NCBI GenBank assembly: GCA_963971405.1
Contig: OZ020486.1
Coordinates: 29,225,419-29,289,418, forward strand
Length of the DNA: 64,000 bases
Origin: Psococerastis gibbosa
Lineage: Eukaryota > Arthropoda > Insecta > Psocodea > Psocidae
Direction of reading: 5' to 3'
Shown: positions 57,491 through 64,000 of the stretch, piece by piece
How positions within the stretch are numbered: the stretch's first letter is position 1
Layout: every line of letters starts with the position of its first letter
Program-made: the position numbers and the translations under genes
The notes under the pieces: generated by a model
What the model was told of the DNA's origin: nothing
Seen by the model: the letters and a program-made list of their open reading frames with translations, nothing else
Database searches by the model: none

Positions 57491-57959
57491 GAAATCATGC
57501 TCTCGTCAATCCACTGCCTCGCGTTTTTCAACTATGATGTACTTCTTCTGCTGGGAGCCTTTAGTCCTTCTATCTTTCCTTGAATTATTACATTATTTAT
57601 ATACTATATTATATTACATAGTAAGATTATCGATAGATAATATATGAAAACTTTGATGGGAACGGGATTAGAATTTATAACCTGAGTCTCTATACGATGC
57701 CAGGGTGAAATGCATTAATCTGCCCGGTTCAATTCCTCATATCATCCGGTAGCTGAATGCACCAAGTGGTAAGTTGGCCGGCTGCGGTAATTATACTAAC
57801 AGCCGAAAGTAGGTTAGCAGCAAATAAAACATACCGCAAGCTTTTGGAAATATTAGATGGTTTCACAGATGACCAGTCCAATAGAGAGTTTCTTCAGTGA
57901 CCTCTTGGAAGTGATACATGACAAATAAATATATTATATATAAAAAAATTGCACTTAAT
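57491..57959 (+). other. Ly6 intron 2 segment
   Basis: AT-rich. No gene recognised. Confidence 0.45.
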
Positions 57960-58030
57960 TCCACAACATAAATTTTTAATAGTAACAGCTGTTTTGGTGT
58001 ATCACCATCTTCAGACTGGCTCTAACAAGT
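57960..58030 (-). repeat. hammerhead-like core motif (CTGAAGA, hairpin, AAAC)
   Basis: On the minus strand: CAGTCTGAAGATGGTGATAC then ACCAAAACAGCTG. CTGAAGA is followed by a TGGTG/CACCA stem with an ATA loop and then AAAC. A hammerhead core is CUGANGA, stem II, GAAA; here the G is A, so activity is unlikely. The flanks are AT-rich retroelement-like sequence. Confidence 0.35.
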
Positions 58031-58201
58031 ACCTATTACCTACATCAGCCTTAATTAGTGGGGAGGGGGAATGGGCGGGGCACTCCAGATACCATATCTA
58101 AGAGAGAGGAAGTGTGTATAAATGTTATGTCGTTGACGAGGTTACAATAATTGTTACATGACCAGTCCCCTTAATGTAGCAGTCCACAAAACCTGACGTT
58201 A

Positions 58202-58586
58202 GGCGCCCATTCCACCGACCGGCTAGGGCTATTTACAAAAACAGTAACGTGGTAGCAGACATTCAAGACTTAGGCGGAGTTTCCACCGACCTCGCATTGC
58301 AGAATTGACGGAAATGTTTATTTTCCTCTATGGCATAGTTAAAATTGATCAATGATCATACAGTAAAATCACAAACAAACAAACTAAAATTAAAAAAATG
58401 GCGTCATGGGATATGTTAAGTACAAGCATTTTAATAGATTTCTATAAAAAGAAAAATTCTAATTTCCGTCAATGTCATTTGCATTCTGCAATGCGAGGCC
58501 GGTGGAAACCCCGCCTAAGTCTTGAATGTCTGCTACCACGTCACCGTTTTTGTAAATAGCCCTAGCCGGTCGGTGGAATGGGCGCC
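58202..58586. mobile_element. Family A MITE (copy 6), exact TTA duplication, consensus ends
   Basis: A 385-bp copy starting GGCGCCCATTCCACCGACCG and ending with its exact inverse, flanked by TTA on both sides (58199-58201 and 58587-58589). Arms and the central TGATCAATGATCA are intact apart from a deletion in the left arm after GCATTGCAGAA. Best copy for defining the family. Confidence 0.95.
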
Positions 58587-58899
58587 TTAGAAAATTAAAC
58601 AAAGCAACTGTATGTCATGTAGGTAGTGAGTGAGAAGCTTTGATCTGCTGGAAATTGTTTGCTGACAGGTAGCAAGTTTCCAAAAGTCGGAACTTCACCA
58701 CTGGAACCGCAGTAACAGAGCTATGCGTGGAATGTCTGTGTACTATTCCAACAGCATTTTCCATTAAAAACACAAGTGTTTTGTAGCTTACATTTTCGAC
58801 TTAATTGCAAGCATTTAAACTACGTAAAAGTTAATTTATGCTTAGCTATTTTCAGAGCGACGAAAATATACCGTTTCATCTTATTTTTTACAAGAATTT
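58587..58899 (+). other. Ly6 intron 2 segment
   Basis: No feature recognised. Confidence 0.45.
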
Positions 58900-59640
58900 A
58901 CTATAGCTATCAAGCACAATAAATGCCAAGCAATCGTTGTGGGCGCGCAGAAAATGCTGAATACATTTCACAATTCCGACTTTGAAGCTTGGTACTTCTC
59001 TCATCAATCGCTCTCCCCCTGTCAAAACCTTGGAGTAGTAATTTACCAGGCCCTTTCACGGAAACTACAGATTTCGAAAGTCTGTAAAAAGGTTTTATAT
59101 TGCCTTTACTGCCTTTGGAGACTGAGAAACTTCCTGCCAGAAAAAAGTGAGAATCCAACTTATTCAATCATTAGTAAATCCCCACTTCCATTATTGCGAT
59201 AGTTTATACACTTATTTAACCATTACGTTAAAAATGCAGCTTCTAAGAGCTCAGAAGAGCTGTTTGCGATTCTGTTATATTAAACCATTCAATTAAACCA
59301 GTCACTCCATTTTATGTTCTTGCTTCATTGCTTAAGTTGGATGGCCGTAGATTCCTCCATCAGGCTGTTCTTGCGTACAAAATTCTACATCAGATGGCCC
59401 CCTCATACCTTTCTTCTAGCTTAAACAGGCTGCCTAACAGACGCTTAAACACTAGAGGTGATATCTTTCTTGAAATTCCTCTCCACCACACTGACATGGT
59501 CGATCCACAAGTCTTTTACGACCACGTCTGCTGTATTGTACTAGGCACTTCATCCCAACTGTGATAAGGAAATCTGGAACCGCCCCTTCCTTCAGGTCGA
59601 GTTTAAGAGCACATCTCATGATGTGATGTGTGCCATGTGT
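58900..59640 (+). mobile_element. decayed LINE, RT C-terminal part
   Basis: Plus-strand blocks in shifting frames: SPCQNLGVVIYQALSRKLQI, YCLYCLWRLRNFLPEKS, QSLVNPHFHYCDSLYT, LRAQKSCLRFCYI, then LDGRRFLHQAVLAYKILHQM and APSYLSSSLNRLPNRR. This is the post-YADD region of CR1/Jockey-type LINEs (LGV..D, C..VY, LQ..A.RF, L...RR..H....YKIL). Interrupted and inactive. Confidence 0.85.
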
Positions 59641-60529
59641 CGAATATTCTTAAGAAAATATCACTATTTTGGAACCTAACAACATGTAATTCCAAACTTT
59701 GAATTTTTTTTCAGAACACATAGTTCTCCCTGTAATATAGTACTAACGACATGGGTCAAGTATGTAGACGAGTCCCAATTTAATATAAGTGGGAACTTTC
59801 ATTGGCCAACTTAATTTCTTTCTAACTATTTCCATTTTCACAGGAAAGTTATAATGAAGATGACAGTTGCAATACTTTTGTAAGTTTTCCCCTCTGTTAT
59901 TTCCAAAAAAAACTTTGTTCCAGATGCTCCAAAAGTCGCTACAAATTTAAGCCGTCTTACAAGCAATAATAATATTTGTCGTAGTTGTCGTAGTATAAGA
60001 AACGTATCTTGGAATTTTTTTTTAGAAAAGGGGAGCTTGATAAATAAAGCTGAAAAAAACGGAGAGATAATACATAGGAGTTAATGTATAGTATTTTATT
60101 AATTTCTACTATAAACTTGACATCACCAAAGATATAAATATAATAGATGGTGCATAACCATATGCTAAGTAAGACTGATAGCTGTGAAAAGTAAGAGAAA
60201 ATGGCATCGGTCGTCAAAGGAAATGTGGCTGAGTTTGTCGGGTGCTAACATAAAAAAAAAAAATTGCTGTAAATGAGGAATAAATATATCGTACAATACA
60301 GCATACAGGCTTGTCAACAGAACCAGCACAGTATGTTTTTTGCGCAATTAACTCTTAATTGAAATCGCTTTAGTATGATTGTAATTAGCTTCCATGCTAA
60401 ATCCCAGTCACAACAGCTTGCCCTATCATTGTTTACACCCACCTGGACAATAAGCATTCATGACAAAGGTGTGATTCAGTAACCAAAAACTCTTAATCTT
60501 CATAAGACCAAATTTCGGAAGCAATGACG
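59641..60529 (+). other. Ly6 intron 2 segment
   Basis: AT-rich. No gene. Confidence 0.5.
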
Positions 60530-60910
60530 ATGATAAAAGGGGGGGGGGGCAAGGATGCATCTGCCCCCTTTGGGTAAGTCACCCCCCGAGAAAAAATCAA
60601 GTGCCTCCCAAAGTCCCACTCAAAGATTTATACTACTGTTTAAGATTCGTGTCGATACTACCTACCCAGTGATCCAGATTATATTTTACTAGTAATAAAT
60701 TATTATTAATATTATTATTAATCTTATTATTAATATTATTATAGTGTTGTTACTTTTAAATTTATTCTGTATAAAAAAGTACCTATCTTTTTAAAAGACC
60801 CATCTTTCGGTACCGCACCTGAAAAGTAAGAATCTTTATGCCCCTAAAAACTGTATTATTATAAGATACGTGCTTGCCCCCCCCTCCCCCCGGAAATTTT
60901 AATTTTAAAA
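60530..60910. repeat. poly-G/poly-C-bounded block with ATT microsatellite
   Basis: A poly-G tract near 60540, a poly-C tract near 60880, and a (TTA/ATT)n tract at 60700-60745 between them. It resembles eroded hAT-type repeats in this window, but termini and duplication were not found. Confidence 0.4.
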
Positions 60911-61606
60911 CTCGACTGCCCTGGAAATATGGATTGAAAGAATGAGGAAGAAAAGTTACACTTACACACTTATAAGTAAGTGGCACATAAAAATCAATTG
61001 TGAAAATAAAGAGCAAAAGTTGGGGAAAAATCTGAGCAGAGCTCATAACGCTGTACGGTACATTTCACAAATGCTACTATTATATGAGGCACAGGAATTT
61101 ATCACAAAAAATATCAATTGTGATCTCGCAATTTTGTCATCTCAGAAAATTGGTTGATGTGAAAAAGCAATCTGAGCGCTTTCCAAAGTTTCTAATGCAA
61201 TTTTTCATAAGTTACAGTGCACAATGACTATTACCTTCGACTTTATTTTCAATCAGACAATTTTAATTTGCAAATAATTAATCAAAGTCTGAGAGGTAGG
61301 TAGGTCAAATCTAAGTTAACTTCTTCACATTGAGTGTTAATTAACATACTGTAGTGTATATTTTGTCATTACAAAACGCATGGCAGAATGTTCAAGATCG
61401 AGCTGCAATACTATTTCACGGATTAAAACTTATACTCCCAATGTCATGCAACGATCTTTGTAAAAATTGAATTTTGATCAACTTAGCTAGGAAGAAATGG
61501 TGGGTCACCCTAAAAACTCATAAATTTTAATTTTTATAAATGTATCGTACTATGAAAGCTATAAAAATGTAATTCGACTATGTTATAGATTGAGTAATAG
61601 AAGTAA
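60911..61606 (+). other. Ly6 intron 2 segment
   Basis: AT-rich. No gene. Confidence 0.5.
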
Positions 61607-61712
61607 ATTCACCAAAAATTAAAAACTCATGATGCATGATGTATTAAAAGTTAAGTTGTACTGTAGATAAATTTGTATACCCTTAATCATGAGTTTTTAA
61701 TTTTTGGTGAAT
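61607..61712. repeat. perfect 27-bp inverted repeat (possible hairpin or tiny MITE)
   Basis: The arms 61607-61633 (ATTCACCAAAAATTAAAAAC...) and 61686-61712 are exact inverses, with a 52-bp spacer. A weaker related segment (AAAAACTCATAAATTTTAAT) lies at about 61513-61535. No duplication identified. Confidence 0.85.
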
Positions 61713-61793
61713 TGATTTTTTTCATTATACTGAAGTCAAGAAGAAAAATGGAAGGCAGGACAACGCCAGTTGCTCATCCTATGTTTTTTAAGA

Positions 61794-61847
61794 GCGAGAT
61801 ACGAGATGAGACGCAACCCTTGCGAGATACGAGATGAGACGCAATCC
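61794..61847. repeat. two-unit 28-bp tandem duplication
   Basis: GCGAGATACGAGATGAGACG is repeated at 61794 and 61822 with almost no divergence between units. Confidence 0.9.
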
Positions 61848-62468
61848 AAAACGAATTCTTTCATAATGAGAAATATTCTAGTTATGGAAGACAATGTTGA
61901 GAAGGGTTGTTTGGCGCGCCAGAAACATTTTTCCTTGTTAGTTGTCATTTTCACTTCAGCATCTAATTCATCATGCCTCACGATCCCGAAATTTGGAAGT
62001 AAGGAAAAGTTTCCAAAGTACTATAATATTTATGAATTAGTGTTTCTAGACGATAGGTAGCTTTGAATTTGACGAAAAATCCATTAGCAACGTTACAATC
62101 TCACCACTTTACTTAGGTTCTGAAAATAATATCAATGTTATATTGTATTAACCGATTAAATATAACTTTAATATACCGTCCAGTATCTACGTTTAAAAGG
62201 TTATCATGAAAACGTGGGTACCGTAATTGAAAATCCCATTTGAGGACTCCATGGGCCAACTATCAAATTATTAGTAGCCAAAGTCTTTAATATTTAATTA
62301 CAACAAGCATATTCTAAGTACTATTTTTACAGTATGGTAAATGTAACAGCCAGCCATTGCTCTAAAGCTTACGATATTTCCCGGTTAAATATTCAGATAA
62401 CTTTACATTTTTAGACTTTCAGTAATAAACTAAAGTTTTATTTTCTAAATAATTGTTCATTGTTTCAG
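61848..62468 (+). other. 3' end of Ly6 intron 2
   Basis: AT-rich, ending in tgttcattgtttcag. Confidence 0.6.
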
Positions 62469-62529
62469 AAATACGTAAATACTGGAACAACAGTTAGAGA
62501 ATGTGCTCCAAAACAATGCAATGAGAGAA
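62469..62529 (+). CDS. Ly6/uPAR-family gene, second cysteine-rich exon
   Basis: A 61-nt exon between a tgttcattgtttcag acceptor and donor GTAAGT. It starts in phase 0 with KYVNTGTTVRECAPKQCNER and ends with 1 nt. Joined to the previous exon it gives QQCVKYVNTGTTVREC, the expected middle of an insect-type Ly6 protein (YCxKY...G..VxxC). The C-terminal part with the closing CC...CN motif and GPI signal should lie in a further exon; none is found up to the window end. The 75-codon frame beginning 62460 runs over the donor and is not the product beyond it. Confidence 0.9.
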
Positions 62530-63527
62530 GTAAGTACGATCTCCAGCCTATTCAAAGTTTACGATTCATTTTATTCGCATTTTACGTGTTAGACTGTATT
62601 AGACAGTGTGCTTCTACGCCGTACATGCAACTTATGTACCTTATTTATATTAGCGTATTACGGAATAAGTATTATTCTCTTAATTAGGGTGGAATGTCAA
62701 TATTGATGTGTTTCTTTTAAGCCATATGACATAGGAAACATCAACAAGATACACTTGCAATCTTTGTCAGCGTCAAATATGACAAGCTTGAAGCTTCCCA
62801 CCTGAAAAATATCGCGTGATTAATGAATAAAGCGCCAAATACGAGCTCCACTCCAACTAGGTTTTCAGCTGTGCTTCCATCATTTATCATGAAGAAATTG
62901 CGACAGAAAGAAAATCTGCCGCAGCCCCATGATATTTTGCCTTCATCTCGTACGATATATACATATAGGCTATATAAAAAAAGACAGAGCTGACCTGAAA
63001 CATTTTTCTTCCTTGGACACATAAAGAATTTAAAAACAAACGATAGACCAACAGAAAATACCCGACAGAGTGTAAATTTTGTATTTGTATTTTCGATTTT
63101 TAGTTACCATCAAAAACTACGCTGTAAGCACTTTTGAAGTACGGCAGATATACTAATATGATTGTACTGATTGCTTTTTATTCTGTTCTTTTTTGTCGAT
63201 TTTTAACGAAATTGAGATGTTTTTCCTGGCAAAACACACAAATTTACAGGGTGGCTACACTAAGCCGACTAGTCTAGTACAACATGTGGAGTACAGAGAA
63301 ATGAAACTAAATTAGTAATTAATAGAAATGCTGTTCGTAATTTATATAAAAGGCGCGAGTCTTTTGACTCATTTCCTGAAATTGGTCATCAGGCAGCTTG
63401 CAGTTAATTAAACTGCTGAATCCCAATGGTTCTTTGAAGGAAAAAGAACACATTGACGTCTAAAAGTAAGGCAGAGATTTTAAAATATTATATACGCAGA
63501 AGACGATTGAGACATTTCTATGAAAAT
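62530..63527 (+). other. start of Ly6 intron 3
   Basis: AT-rich. The possible acceptor before 63250 leads immediately to an in-frame stop, so the last exon is not there. Confidence 0.5.
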
Positions 63528-63566
63528 TAATCAATTTCTCGTTCCACAGTCGCAAAGATATAAGTA
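63528..63566. repeat. family G MITE arm fragment
   Basis: AATCAATTTCTCGTTCCACA then GTCGCAAAGATATAAG matches the arm of 10599-10981. It abuts the SINE at 63569. Confidence 0.6.
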
Positions 63567-63568
63567 TA

Positions 63569-63763
63569 GTCAGGACTCCGACTTTCACCCAACAGTTGCT
63601 GGTTCGATTGCTACATTTTCTGGCCATGCTTCTGATGGCATGTAAAGCAGGCTGTCCCGGACCTTCCTAGTTGAGTGTACGAGAGGGCTTTATAGCCCTA
63701 ACTCCGCTATCTTGGCTTAGTAATGGATGAAAAAGTCAACATTTATTTATTTATTTATTTATA
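63569..63763 (+). mobile_element. tRNA-Glu-derived SINE, copy 7
   Basis: CAGGACTCCGACTTTCACCC, GGTTCGATTG, then the full body and a long (ATTT)n tail (63741-63763). The A-box segment TAGATTAGTGGTAAG is missing, so the head is deleted or truncated, and the B-box is damaged. Confidence 0.88.
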
Positions 63764-64000
63764 TCGTCTTATGAGAAATTAATTTAGAAGAAATGCAAGC
63801 TTCCACACATTTTTCATTTACATTTTCTCCCCTGAAATATTATATTAATCTAAACACATTATAGAGGGCATCATTTAAAGAGTTTTTATAATAGTATAGC
63901 AATTTAGTCGGGCTCTTCGAGAAAGCCTGTATTTTTTAATCCTTTTTTCACAATCCATTTTCATACAGTCAACGTCAAAATGAATCGGCCGTCCCTATCT
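63764..64000 (+). other. Ly6 intron 3 segment
   Basis: AT-rich. Nothing recognised. Confidence 0.4.

Noticed and set aside
1-64000. CRISPR array, prokaryotic operon, phage or plasmid functions
   Set aside because: No regularly spaced repeats; genes are split by spliceosomal introns, so the DNA is eukaryotic.

Overview
This is a window of animal nuclear DNA: AT-rich, split genes with GT-AG introns, multi-kilobase introns, and a heavy load of transposon debris. The genes (an SLC24-type exchanger, a glutamine-rich C2H2 zinc-finger protein and a Ly6/uPAR-fold protein of the type common in insects) together with the LINE and MITE content suggest an invertebrate, most likely an arthropod. The species cannot be fixed from sequence alone. 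I see no bacterial operon, CRISPR array, true tRNA gene or rRNA.

Layout. (1) About 1-2.6 kb, minus strand: two adjoining exons of a K+-dependent Na+/Ca2+ exchanger (SLC24/NCKX), covering the loop before the exchanger core, one hydrophobic segment and the alpha-1 repeat. The rest of that gene is outside the window or unrecognised. (2) About 2.7-15.1 kb: LINE remnants, MITEs and old repeats, with two unassigned candidate coding pieces (8429-8560 plus; 10073-10375 minus). (3) 15.47-27.1 kb, minus strand: a C2H2 zinc-finger gene. Six exons from 19909 down to the stop at 15472 join in perfect phase. Two more exons upstream (24784-24695 and an ATG exon at 27118-27044) also fit in phase 0, giving a possible protein of about 400 residues. 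A young LINE with an intact reading frame and a 12-bp target-site duplication lies antisense at 20455-21396. (4) 30.7-62.5 kb, plus strand: a Ly6/uPAR-family gene. A signal-peptide exon (30708-30807), a first cysteine-rich exon (49675-49808) and a second (62469-62529) are separated by introns of 18.9 and 12.7 kb; its 3' exons lie past the window. The second half of the window is therefore mostly intron of this one small secreted or GPI-anchored protein.

The introns and intergenic DNA hold many copies of a few non-autonomous families: a tRNA-Glu-derived SINE (at least seven copies), a second tRNA-like SINE pair, PIF/Harbinger-like MITEs with 3-bp TTA/TAA duplications, hAT-like MITEs with exact 8-bp duplications, a Tc1-like element with very long inverted repeats and a scrambled transposase, and LINE remnants from several lineages. 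The zinc-finger gene and the Ly6 gene point away from each other (head to head), about 3.6 kb apart.
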